Of a stretch of DNA of 12,957 nucleotides, positions 6,201 through 12,943 are shown one piece after another (the stretch's first letter is position 1; the number at the start of each line of letters is the position of its first letter). Below the pieces are notes generated by a model. The model saw only the letters and a program-made list of their open reading frames with translations, searched no databases and was not told where the DNA came from. The position numbers and the translations under genes are program-made. Source of the DNA: an uncultured Oscillospiraceae bacterium (GTDB lineage: Bacteria; Bacillota; Clostridia; Oscillospirales; Oscillospiraceae); contig CATZYY010000061.1 of the NCBI GenBank assembly GCA_958426425.1, forward strand, positions 1-12,957, written 5' to 3'.

Positions 6201-7327
6201 ACAACACCCAGGGCTTTGAGTACGGCAGCCGGATGCTGTGGTATGTGGCCAATACGCTGACGGAGCTGTTCGGCCCGGCGCTGTTATTCCGTCTCCGTGA
6301 GACGGAGTTTGTGGCCTTCTATCCCAACACCACCCGGGAGGTATTCCTGGGCTGCTGCGGCCGGCTGTGGTCCATCATCCAGCGGCGCTATCCCAAGCAG
6401 ATCCGCATCGGCCAGGCGTGGGCCAATGAGATCTTCACCGGCAAGCACCTAGCGGAGGAGGCGGAGCGGGCCATGCGCAACGCCCATACGGAGCACTTCG
6501 CGCAGGCACTTTCGGCCCTCCCCCACATCATATATGACCCCATTTCCGGGGACGCGGCCCAAGGCGGGAAGTTCATCGTCTACTTCCAGCCCAAGGTGGA
6601 CATGCGCACCGGCGCCCTGGCCGGGGCGGAGGCGCTGGTGCACAGGATCGGGGAGGACGGCGCCATCATTTCCCCGTCGCAGTTCATCCCCCTGATGGAG
6701 GACACCGGCGCCATCCGGGAACTGGATCTCTTCGTCCTGGAGCGGAGCCTCGCCCAGGCGGAGCAGTGGCGCTCCGCCGGACTTGGTATCGTCCCAATTG
6801 CCGTGAACCTCTCCCGGACCACCCTCGCCCACCCCGCCACCCTGGCCTCCGTCCTAGCCATTCAGAGCCGCTATCCGGACATCCCGGAGTCCGCCCTGGA
6901 GCTGGAGATCACAGAGCGCGGCGACAGGATGAGCACCGCGGAACTCCAGGATTTTGTGGAGCGGTTCCGCGCCTGCGGCCTGCACATGAGCCTGGATGAC
7001 TTCGGCTCCCAGTACGCCAACCTCTCTCTCTTCACCAACGTGAGGTTTGAAACGGTGAAACTGGACAGGAGCCTGATCGCGGACCTGGGCGGCAACCCTA
7101 TCAGCCGGATGCTGGTGCGGGATCTGGTGGAAATCTGCAAAAGCTGCGACATGACCTGCGTGGCCGAGGGCGTGGAGACGGAGGAGCAAATCTCCGCCCT
7201 GCTGGAGATGGGCTGCGTCTATGTCCAGGGGTTCTATTATGACCGTCCGCTCCCGGCGGATGTGTTTGAACAGAAATACCTGCGGGGCGGCGTTCCCGCA
7301 AGAATAAATGAAGCGGGAAAGGAGTAA
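3218..7327 (+). CDS. hybrid c-di-GMP diguanylate cyclase/phosphodiesterase (GGDEF-PAS3-GAF-EAL)
   Basis: 1369 residues, cytosolic, no membrane segment. ATG 3218 has only a weak GGGTGGG upstream; the N-terminal domain begins soon after it. Order: GGDEF (about 28-187), three PAS/PAC-like folds (about 205-320, 330-445, 480-585), a degenerate GGDEF (about 600-755), GAF (about 795-940), a second degenerate GGDEF (about 960-1100) and EAL (about 1115-1355). The first GGDEF has the intact signature GRLGGDEF (103-110) and an I-site RASD (97-100), so it should make c-di-GMP from two GTP with product inhibition. The two inner copies read RQGAGQ and RLRETEF in place of RxGGDEF and are surely inactive, perhaps GTP-sensing or structural. 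EAL residues are all present: E1138, N1197, E1230, D1260, D1261, K1281, E1317, Q1337, so hydrolysis of c-di-GMP to pGpG is expected. The GGDEF and EAL catalytic domains sit at opposite ends, unlike the usual adjacent tandem. The CheB-CheR gene follows 7 bases later, evidence for an operon. Confidence 0.93.
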   Translation: MREDSSKNEMQPTGNRQDSYLKDLQWRASMDMLSGLLNRAATERAIKDRLLEMGQGDTCALFIVDLDNFKQVNDVLGHQAGDQAIRRAAEKLSSLFRASDIVGRLGGDEFVVFLYGGITKEIASKKAAAICEKLQLALGDRETVYITASVGIHLAGKGQTFERLYQSADLALYKAKKAGKHQFYLKDQEVEQDGELRPASVITLSALLENMESGVALLEMGEVPRIVYVSPSFCRLIGGDSKGFPLPKPLTDLVHPDDLSSVLLVLRDGLQQEQVVEYTHRVHSGEGQPWLWWQIRAARIEYNSDQPMMMVTTTDVSKFKETQQDQADQLRRFQTAFDLTSKRAWEVDLSTRRFRGDILGGEDDPLHSDPSPFPDSLINNGWIHPDSVARFRCFARELLNGCAQGFGNFAVRRKDSGCYGWFSFSYRMLFDEVGRAARAVGVLEELPRSFTGGEDWSPDQYRLPELLVADLVMRMRANLDLDSVEHLWIEGTDFSHQVQDARCSEVLRLEKQHIFCKGDQLQFLTGFDRDALLERYRSGTRWLCAEYRRADRSGSIRWVRHILYLTEEPISRHVYLFVYLIWLDPDHRLERVIRSETARDAVSRLHSQEAVQRMAEALFSDRKSGNRAVAVLQINGLEQLPVGEETDWVLYGISAGLSLVLGGSCLMGRQGAGQIVIVFPDVTEKDALRSRLEESLTALRRMLSPESVYRGLRLVAGVDLMPAATANYRFMLAQAVQACASRWNAATDAVVFAQEREEWLWTQLHAGQNDRVSIHTTEMSRLLSAPEKDLALDSMSTMLAAKTLDASLSGVLRAIGEYYHADRVYTLMLVESRRAVIITFEWTNGSKRSIQQVVSGTPLEKFPLMIQCMRERSPMFLSRNAAEAELDGEEGAERPWHFTVFPLARDDHQEVMGFLCVENARKHPADAAVFSTLIPFMLQQRERFSGGANPSALTERLMNIPDLRSYLETLHTINSEYYSSMGAVALDIPGLAAVNNTQGFEYGSRMLWYVANTLTELFGPALLFRLRETEFVAFYPNTTREVFLGCCGRLWSIIQRRYPKQIRIGQAWANEIFTGKHLAEEAERAMRNAHTEHFAQALSALPHIIYDPISGDAAQGGKFIVYFQPKVDMRTGALAGAEALVHRIGEDGAIISPSQFIPLMEDTGAIRELDLFVLERSLAQAEQWRSAGLGIVPIAVNLSRTTLAHPATLASVLAIQSRYPDIPESALELEITERGDRMSTAELQDFVERFRACGLHMSLDDFGSQYANLSLFTNVRFETVKLDRSLIADLGGNPISRMLVRDLVEICKSCDMTCVAEGVETEEQISALLEMGCVYVQGFYYDRPLPADVFEQKYLRGGVPARINEAGKE

Positions 7328-7334
7328 TCCGCAC

Positions 7335-9887
7335 ATGAAAGAAACAGAGGGAAAAATCACTGACGGGGCCCAGCCCTCATCCATCGTCATCGGAATCGGC
7401 GCCTCCGCCGGCGGGCTGGAGGCTCTGCAGCAGTTTTTCAGTTATATGCCGCCCAACAGCGGTTTGAGTTTTGTGGTGGTCCAGCATCTCTCACCGGACT
7501 ACAAGAGCCTGATGGCCGATATTCTGGGCAAGCACACTGAGATGTCCGTCTGCCAGGCGGAAAACCGCATGGCCGTGGAGCCGGACACCGTCTACCTGAT
7601 CCCGCCCAAGAAGTACATGACCATCAAGGACGGCAGGCTGATCCTGTCCGAGGCGCCGGGGTCGCTGAACCACCCCATCGACGCCTTTTTCGCCTCCCTG
7701 GCGGCGGAGAAGAGGGAGCACTCCATCGCCGTGGTCCTGTCCGGCACCGGCTCCGACGGCACCAACGGCGTTAAGATGGTGAAGGAGCACGGGGGCCTGG
7801 TCATCGCCCAGGCCCCGGAGAGCGCCAAGTTTGACGGCATGCCCCGCAGTGTCATCAACACGGGTCTTGCCGACTTCGTCCTCTCTCCGGAGGAGATCGC
7901 CGAGGAGATCCTGAACTTCTCTAATACGCCTGTTCTTCTGCGCCCTCTGCGCAGCGACAGCCTTATTACCGACGATGACTCCCTGTTCTCCGAGGAGGAG
8001 ACCCTGTCCCATATCTACACCATCCTGAAAAACGCCAGCGGCATCGACTTTACATACTATAAGCGCTCCACCATTCTGCGGCGCATCGAGCGGCGGATGC
8101 TGGTCACCCACACCAGCAGTCTGTCCGAGTTCGCCCGCCTGCTGGGGGACAGCCAGGAGGAGGTCAACACCCTGGTCAAGGAGATTCTCATCGGAGTGAC
8201 CAATTTCTTCCGGGATCCGGCCTTCTTTGAAAAACTCAAGTACAACGCCATCTACAAAATTGTGGAGCGGGCCAAGGAGGACGAGCCCATCCGGGTGTGG
8301 TCCGCCGGCTGCTCCACCGGGGAGGAGGCCTACTCCATCGCCATTCTCTTCCAGGAGGTCATGGACGAGCTGCAGGTGAAGCGGGATGTGAAGATCTTTG
8401 CCACCGATGTGGACTCCCGGGCCATCGAGCAGGCGGGCAAGGGCATCTTCTCCGAGAACATCATCGACGACGTGACCCCGGACCGGCTGGCCAAGTTCTT
8501 CCTGAAGGTGGGGGACCAGTACCACATCTCCAAGTCCATCCGCAGGATGATCGTCTTTGCCACCCACAACATGTTCTCCGACCCGCCCTTCGGCAAGCTG
8601 GACCTCATCAGCTGCCGGAACGTGATGATCTACTTCCAGCCGGTAATGCGGCGGGGCCTCTTCGCCATCTTCCACTCCGCCCTGAAGAACGGGGGCTTCC
8701 TGTTCCTGGGCAAGAGCGAGACTGCCGGGGAGTATGTGAACCTCTTTAAGCCGGTATGCTCCGCGGAGAAGATCTACCTCCACAAGGCTGAGGGCAAGGT
8801 GGAGGATCTGGCGCCCCCTACCTTCAACATCCCCAACATTCAGAATATCTCCCTGAAAAACATTCACGCCGGCATGAGCCAGAACAGCGAGTCCGCCGTG
8901 GAGAGCCGGTACACCCGCTTTTTGGAGCGCCATCTGCCCGCCTCGGTGGTCCTGTCCGAGAACGACACCGTCCTCCATTTCTTCGGCAGCTACAGCGACT
9001 ACCTGACCCTGGCCCCGGGCAAGGCGACCTTAAATTTCTTCCAGATGCTGTGCAAGGACCTGAGCCTGGTGGCCTCCACCGCCGTCAGCCGCTGCCGCAC
9101 GGAGCACACTGCCATCACCTACACCGACATCGCCGTGGACACCCCCTCCGGCCGGAAGGTCATCAACCTGCTGGTGGAGCCCATCCCCGGCCAGGAGGGG
9201 GATGACGAGCTGGTGTCCGTCCTTTTCCTGGAGAGCGGCGCCCCGGAGGAAGCCGGCGGCGTGGTGGAGAAGTACGACCTGGATGCCACGGCGGCCCGAC
9301 GTATCTCCGACCTGGAGCGGGAGTTCCAGGTGTCCCAGAACGACCTGCGCTCCACCATCCAGCGGCTGGAGACGGTGAACGGCGAGCTCCAGGCGGCCAA
9401 TGAGGAACTGCTCACCGCCAACGAGGAGCTGCAGTCCTCCACGGAGGAGCTCCAGTCCGTCAACGAGGAGCTCTACACCGTCAACACCGAGCACCAGCTG
9501 AAGCTGGACGAGCTGACCACCATGACCAACGACCTGTCCAACTTCCTCTCCTCCACCATGATCGGCATTCTCTTTGTGGACGGGGACCTGAACATCCGGA
9601 AGTTTACGGAGTATGTGGGCCGGGAGTTCCAGCTCATGGAGCACGACGTGGGCCGTCCCATCCAGATTTTCGCCCACAGCTTCCCCGACGAGGCCATTGA
9701 GAGCGACTGCCGCACCGTCCTGCGGGACCTGGTCTCCATCGACCGGGAGGTGACGGCCATGAACGGCCGGTTCTATACCCTGCGCATCGCCCCCTACCGC
9801 ACCACCGAGAACTCCATCCGGGGGCTGGTCATCACCATCATCGACAGCCTGGGGACCTCGCCCCGGAGCGAGCCTCTGACGGTCTGA
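7335..9887 (+). CDS. CheB-CheR fusion with PAS and coiled coil (methylesterase/methyltransferase signalling protein)
   Basis: 850 residues. I chose ATG 7335 because AAAGGAG (7318-7324) lies 10 bases upstream; the ATG at 7308 has none and would overlap the previous gene. CheB methylesterase domain, residues about 16-195: catalytic triad S24 (GASAGG), H51 (VQHLSPD), D141 (GTGSDGTNG). CheR methyltransferase, about 215-485: GVTNFFRD, the SAM-binding SAGCSTGEEAYSIA (323-336), ATDVDSRAIEQA and DLISCRNVMIYF. A PAS-like region spans about 525-635, a long Glu/Asn-rich coiled coil about 655-735 (repeats of the type NEEL), and a C-terminal PAS about 737-837. Fusions of this type are known but their targets are largely undefined; they could modify glutamates in a chemoreceptor or other signalling protein. 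No receptor-type response-regulator receiver domain precedes CheB here, so activity may be set by the PAS/coiled coil. No other chemotaxis gene is visible nearby. Cotranscription with the c-di-GMP enzyme implies a joint signalling output. Confidence 0.93.
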   Translation: MKETEGKITDGAQPSSIVIGIGASAGGLEALQQFFSYMPPNSGLSFVVVQHLSPDYKSLMADILGKHTEMSVCQAENRMAVEPDTVYLIPPKKYMTIKDGRLILSEAPGSLNHPIDAFFASLAAEKREHSIAVVLSGTGSDGTNGVKMVKEHGGLVIAQAPESAKFDGMPRSVINTGLADFVLSPEEIAEEILNFSNTPVLLRPLRSDSLITDDDSLFSEEETLSHIYTILKNASGIDFTYYKRSTILRRIERRMLVTHTSSLSEFARLLGDSQEEVNTLVKEILIGVTNFFRDPAFFEKLKYNAIYKIVERAKEDEPIRVWSAGCSTGEEAYSIAILFQEVMDELQVKRDVKIFATDVDSRAIEQAGKGIFSENIIDDVTPDRLAKFFLKVGDQYHISKSIRRMIVFATHNMFSDPPFGKLDLISCRNVMIYFQPVMRRGLFAIFHSALKNGGFLFLGKSETAGEYVNLFKPVCSAEKIYLHKAEGKVEDLAPPTFNIPNIQNISLKNIHAGMSQNSESAVESRYTRFLERHLPASVVLSENDTVLHFFGSYSDYLTLAPGKATLNFFQMLCKDLSLVASTAVSRCRTEHTAITYTDIAVDTPSGRKVINLLVEPIPGQEGDDELVSVLFLESGAPEEAGGVVEKYDLDATAARRISDLEREFQVSQNDLRSTIQRLETVNGELQAANEELLTANEELQSSTEELQSVNEELYTVNTEHQLKLDELTTMTNDLSNFLSSTMIGILFVDGDLNIRKFTEYVGREFQLMEHDVGRPIQIFAHSFPDEAIESDCRTVLRDLVSIDREVTAMNGRFYTLRIAPYRTTENSIRGLVITIIDSLGTSPRSEPLTV

Positions 9888-9938
9888 CCGGTTTGCGGCC
9901 ATGGTGAGAGCGCGGCTGAGTACAAAGAGAGGCCTGAT

Positions 9939-10523
9939 ATGAACGAAGTCATGCGGCAGGAAAAGAAATACCTGATCCATCTGGCGGACATGGCCCGCCT
10001 GTCCGGGGCGCTGTCCCAGGTGATGGCCCAGGACCGGCACGGCGGCGCCCTGGGGTACCGCATCCGATCCCTCTATTTCGACACCCTGGACGACACAGAC
10101 TTCTTCGAGAAGATCGAGGGGGCGGAGCTGCGCCGCAAGCTCCGCCTGCGGATCTACGACCCGGGCGCGGACTTCGCCATGCTGGAAATGAAACAAAAGC
10201 AGGGTGCGTATCAACGCAAACGATCCCTGCGCATGGACAGGGAGGACGCCCGGCAGTTGGCTGCCGGGCGCTACGAGGCTCTGCTGCGCTATGAGGAGCC
10301 CTTCGCCGCCGAGTGCTACGGCCTGATGAGCCGGATGTGCTACCGGCCGAAGGCCATTGTGGAGTACCAGCGCAAGGCCTTTATCGCCAAGGAGAACCGC
10401 CTCCGGATCACCCTGGACCACCATAACGGTGGATCTTCAGCCGTACGGCAGCGACACCTACACGGTGGAGAGTATGCTCCTGGATACACCCGGCGCCATC
10501 CGGTATGCGCTGCTCTGGGATAA
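9939..10523 (+). pseudogene. truncated VTC-type polyphosphate polymerase domain protein
   Basis: ATG 9939 follows AAGAGAGG (9925-9932). Residues 1-163 match the VTC (triphosphate tunnel) domain: MRQEKKYLI at the start, RIRSLYFDT (41-49), RRKLRLRIY (65-73), EMKQK (83-87), KRS (94-96) and YRPKAIVEYQRKAF (135-148), then NRLRITLDHHN. These are the basic and acidic strands that line the nucleotide/polyphosphate tunnel. The last strands, which carry a conserved glutamate (LEVKY-type motif) in intact proteins, are missing. From residue 164 the frame reads unrelated sequence (GGSSAVRQRHLH...) and stops at 10523. At the same point, about 10428, an out-of-frame 7TM-GGDEF coding sequence begins, so DNA has been deleted or rearranged. 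It starts 51 bases after the CheB-CheR stop and could be the last gene of that operon. Probably non-functional. Confidence 0.8.
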
Positions 10524-11952
10524 CGGGCCGGTCATCCTGTTCGGCTCGGTCGGCCTGCTGCTGGCCGTCTCTGTGCTGACAGCGGCGGCGCTTTTGCGGC
10601 GGTGGAAAAGCCAGACCTATGCCCCACTGCTTGCCTTCGCGTTGCTCCTGCTGCTCTCCGGCGCATGGATTCTTCTGGATTCCAAGATCACCACCATGGG
10701 CGGCGGGAATTACGCCGTGTCGTATTTTCTTAGCTACGCCGCCTTCTATCTGCTGGATGTGCCCTTTTTGCTCTATGTCCGTCAGATGACCCCCAATCGC
10801 AGGCGGCTGCTGACCGTGCTCATCTGGGCCGTGATCCTCAACGCAGGACTTTCCATGGCCCTCCATATGGCGGGGCTAGTGGAGCTGCGGCATACGGCGG
10901 TCATTGTCCATGCGCTGATTCTGGTGAGCCTTCCGGTCTCCACCGCGGCCTTCTGGGACAGTGCAGTGCGGCGGCGGGAGCGGCGGCTACGTTTCTCCTT
11001 CCTGGGGCAGATCGCGGTCTATGTGTTCGGCCTGGTCTCCATCGCCCTTTATCATCTGGATCGGCTTCCAGCCGCGAAGAGCACGAGCCTTTATATGATT
11101 GGGCTGTCCATTCTCATCGCCGGTATGGCGGTGGATATGATCTCCTCCTTTGGCCAGTTCTGGAGGACAAAGGAGGCCGCTGAACACTATCGCCGTCTGG
11201 CGGAGGTGGACATCATGACGGAGATGGGCAACCGGAACGCGTTCCAGGGCCGGCTGGACGCACTGCTGGAGCAAAATCCGGAACAGCTGGCGTTCGTGGC
11301 CTTTGATGTGGATGATCTGAAGCGGATCAACGACCAGATGGGCCACCATGTGGGAGACCAGGCCATCTACACGGCGGCACTGTGTATTCGGGCGGTTTTT
11401 GACGCGGTTGGCTATGGCGGGACATTTGCACACAGGGATATTGCATTCGAGTTCGCCTCCTGGATCTCCGCAGAGTTCAAGCTATACATCATCAAGGATT
11501 ACCAGAGATTAAAGGCAGACGAGAACAGCCGCCTTGCCCTTGGCTGGAATCTCAACCGCACATTGGCCAAAATCAATTACCGCATCCATACCGATGCGAT
11601 AAAGGATATGCTGATCCCACCGGACATCACTCCCCGGCAGCAGAGCTTTACCTATGCAAGCGAGGCTGATGTCCTGAATGTGGCCCTGTTCGGCGTTACC
11701 GCAAAGGAATGGAGGCAGGCACACCCTGACAACCCGGGTAACATCCGCGATGAGGCAAGCCTTCAGCAGTTGATTGTTCTGGCAAATCTGGAGAGCATCA
11801 ATGCGGAACTGATCCGGCAGGGTGTTCCTCAAAGTGAGCGCCTGTTGCGGCTCAACGCCAGCGCCATACAAATGATGAAATCCTTGGTGGGAGACCACCG
11901 GATTGAAATGCTGGAGGGCCAAGTGAATGGAGGACATGAACAAGACCATTGA
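10429..11952 (+). pseudogene. chimera: 7TM sensor with half a GGDEF domain fused in frame to a KilA-N protein fragment
   Basis: Counting from GTG 10429, where protein-like sequence begins (VDLQPYGSDTYTVESMLLDTP), the ORF has 507 residues. The frame is open back to 10357, but only as an overlapping frame of the VTC gene. ATG 10474 is another possible start; neither has a good ribosome binding site. Seven hydrophobic segments (about 33-57, 64-83, 95-117, 127-149, 155-176, 190-210, 221-239) form a 7TM module like 7TMR-DISM. A connecting helix and a GGDEF N-terminal half follow: DIMTEMGNRNAF (261-272), FDVDDLKRINDQMGHHVGDQ (292-311). At residue 329-330 the sequence switches to YGGTFAHRDIAFEFASWIS, which is KilA-N protein, before the GGDEF signature is reached. 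No cyclase activity is possible. The extracellular N-terminus is also lost. Both ends are therefore recombination scars. Confidence 0.75.
11416..11952 (+). pseudogene. KilA-N domain protein, C-terminal part
   Basis: This entry is the 3' portion of the chimeric ORF, residues 330-507. GGTFAHRDIAFEFASWIS, FKLYIIKDYQRLK, WNLNRTLAKINYRIHTDAIK and TYASEADVLNVALFGVTAKEWR are typical of KilA-N proteins, DNA-binding-domain proteins common on phages and bacterial mobile elements. The N-terminal half of the KilA-N fold (usually about 90-100 residues before this point) is missing. Base composition becomes less GC-rich here than in the 7TM-GGDEF part, consistent with a different origin. The next ORF overlaps its end by 26 bp, the usual order seen in intact copies of such a pair as far as I recall. 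Confidence 0.75.
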
Positions 11953-12439
11953 CGAACTGACCTTGATGCTCCTCTATCTGACCTCCTGGCAGGAGTATCC
12001 CACAGAGGGGATTCGGCATAAACCGATCCGGACGGCCGAAAAGCTCCGCCTGACCTGGAAGGGACACGACCGCAGCGCGCTGACTCGGTTGGATTCGGCT
12101 GGACTGGTCTTCAACGATTGCGGGAAAGCGCCCATTCAGATCACCCAAGAGGGGGAAACTCGGGCTCGGGAGTTGCTCCGGAAGTATGGAATTTCCTGTT
12201 CTGACGCTTCCATTATCCAGTATCCAGCCGGAGGGACACAGATGAGCAGCAAACGGGTCTGCCCAAATTGCGGCCGGAAAATGAAGCAGCAGTTTATCGG
12301 TTTGTTCCACTGCAAATGCGGGCTTAGTTGGAAAAGCGATATCGGCTTTTTTGAACGGACTCCAGATATGGTGTCTGCATTGGAAAGAAGACAGGCTGGC
12401 AAGAAAGTGAAACAGGTGCCTGTTATCAGACAAAAATAG
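11927..12439 (+). CDS. DUF6429-like protein fused to a small zinc-ribbon protein
   Basis: 170 residues from ATG 11927, which has GGAGGG (11913-11918) 8 bases upstream; ATG 11936 is a second candidate. Residues 4-90 (MNKTIDELTLMLLYLTSWQE..., LTWKGHDRSALTRLDSAGLV, ITQEGETRARELLRKYGI) match the small DUF6429-type proteins: helical, winged-helix-like, unknown function. Residues 106-170 start with MSSKRVCPNCGRKM and have the metal-ligand pattern CPNCG...CKCG, then ERTPDMVSALERR and a basic end. The second part has its own ATG and ribosome binding site in the same frame (see the entry at 12242), so this looks like two adjacent small genes joined by loss of a stop codon. It overlaps the KilA-N fragment by 26 bp, suggesting translational coupling. 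Confidence 0.72.
   Translation: MEDMNKTIDELTLMLLYLTSWQEYPTEGIRHKPIRTAEKLRLTWKGHDRSALTRLDSAGLVFNDCGKAPIQITQEGETRARELLRKYGISCSDASIIQYPAGGTQMSSKRVCPNCGRKMKQQFIGLFHCKCGLSWKSDIGFFERTPDMVSALERRQAGKKVKQVPVIRQK
12242..12439 (+). CDS. possible internal start: stand-alone 65-residue zinc-ribbon protein
   Basis: ATG 12242 lies 6 bases after GGAGGG (12230-12235), an almost ideal ribosome binding site inside the DUF6429-like ORF and in its frame. The product would be 65 residues: a CPNCG/CKCG zinc ribbon (residues 7-27), a mid-helix and a lysine-rich tail. It could be made separately from the longer fusion. The function is not recognisable; small ribbons of this kind may bind nucleic acid. Confidence 0.45.
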   Translation: MSSKRVCPNCGRKMKQQFIGLFHCKCGLSWKSDIGFFERTPDMVSALERRQAGKKVKQVPVIRQK

Positions 12440-12516
12440 CCGATTTGGCGAGATACTTTGCAGAATCGAAAGTTGTAGGACGGCCAAACGAAAATATCCA
12501 GATTGAAGTTCGAAGA

Positions 12517-12556
12517 CAAAAAGAAACACCAGCCTGTCGGCTGGTGTTTCTTTTTG
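12517..12556. terminator. strong bidirectional rho-independent terminator
   Basis: A perfect 18-bp stem (12517-12534 with 12539-12556) has a TGTC tetraloop. The outer part is A5 on the left and T5 on the right, so it works in either direction. It lies 78 bases after the DUF6429/zinc-ribbon stop. Confidence 0.9.
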
Positions 12557-12612
12557 GATTCCTGGGGCGATTAAAATGCTCGGCGGAAGCACCCGCAAGG
12601 GGTACGCCGCAT

Positions 12613-12723
12613 CCGTAAGGCGGCAAAGCCGCCAACGGCTGCGCAGTGAATTCCGCCTCCGCCGAGGTTTTGCCTGCGGCAAAACGCTCGTACGGCACAA
12701 AAGCGCCGCCCCACCGTGTGGGG
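12613..12723. repeat. cluster of three triloop palindromes in a GC-rich, gene-free stretch
   Basis: Between the terminator and the window end there is more than 300 bp without a clear gene. It holds three compact hairpins with three-base loops. One is GGCGGC-AAA-GCCGCC (12619-12633), extended by CCGT/ACGG at 12613 and 12635. The second is GTTTTGCC-TGC-GGCAAAAC (12667-12685). The third is CCCCAC-CGT-GTGGGG (12709-12723). The spacing is regular at roughly 45-48 bp. It could be a small non-autonomous repeat element, a transfer-origin region, or a structured RNA. A minus-strand open frame across it reads through the terminator and is not credible. Confidence 0.6.
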
Positions 12724-12763
12724 CCCCGATCTTGCAGGCATCTAAACTGTTCGGACAAGAAAT

Positions 12764-12943
12764 GTGTCTTTAAATGATGTTGAGGTTTTCTCTTATAATC
12801 AAGAAAAGAAACGAGAGTATTTTGCCCTGCCTTGTTATCGACCACAACTCGCAGAAGGGACAAATAAAAAAGTCAAAAATCAAATTATAGATTTTTCAAT
12901 ATTGCCTTCAATTGATTGTATTATGCAAGAAGTTTATATTTGA
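12764..12943 (+). pseudogene. possible remnant of an AT-rich protein gene
   Basis: From GTG 12764 the frame reads 59 residues to TGA 12941, including VSLNDVEVFSYNQEKKREYF, ALPCYRPQLAEGTN and IIDFSILPSIDCIMQEVYI. The composition looks like real protein, and the base composition is clearly AT-rich compared with the signalling genes. There is no convincing ribosome binding site; the frame is open only from 12746, so this is more likely the 3' end of a broken gene than a complete small gene. I do not recognise a family. Confidence 0.25.

Noticed and set aside
7491..8978. Minus-strand open frame of 495 codons antisense to CheB-CheR
   Set aside because: Same reason: low-complexity Gly/Val/Leu/Asp peptide mirroring the codon bias of the real gene. 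The similar minus-strand frame at 9030-10424 is rejected likewise.
9375..9485. Short DNA repeats inside the CheB-CheR gene
   Set aside because: They encode the NEEL-type heptads of a coiled coil; the repetition is at protein level and not a separate element.
12780..12799. TTGAGG and TATAAT as a promoter near the right edge
   Set aside because: The spacing is only 8 bp, and no -35 is present at the correct distance upstream of TATAAT.
12426..12863. Minus-strand open frame of 145 codons across the palindromes
   Set aside because: It reads through a perfect terminator stem and three hairpins, has no ribosome binding site, and resembles frames that are only translated repeat DNA.
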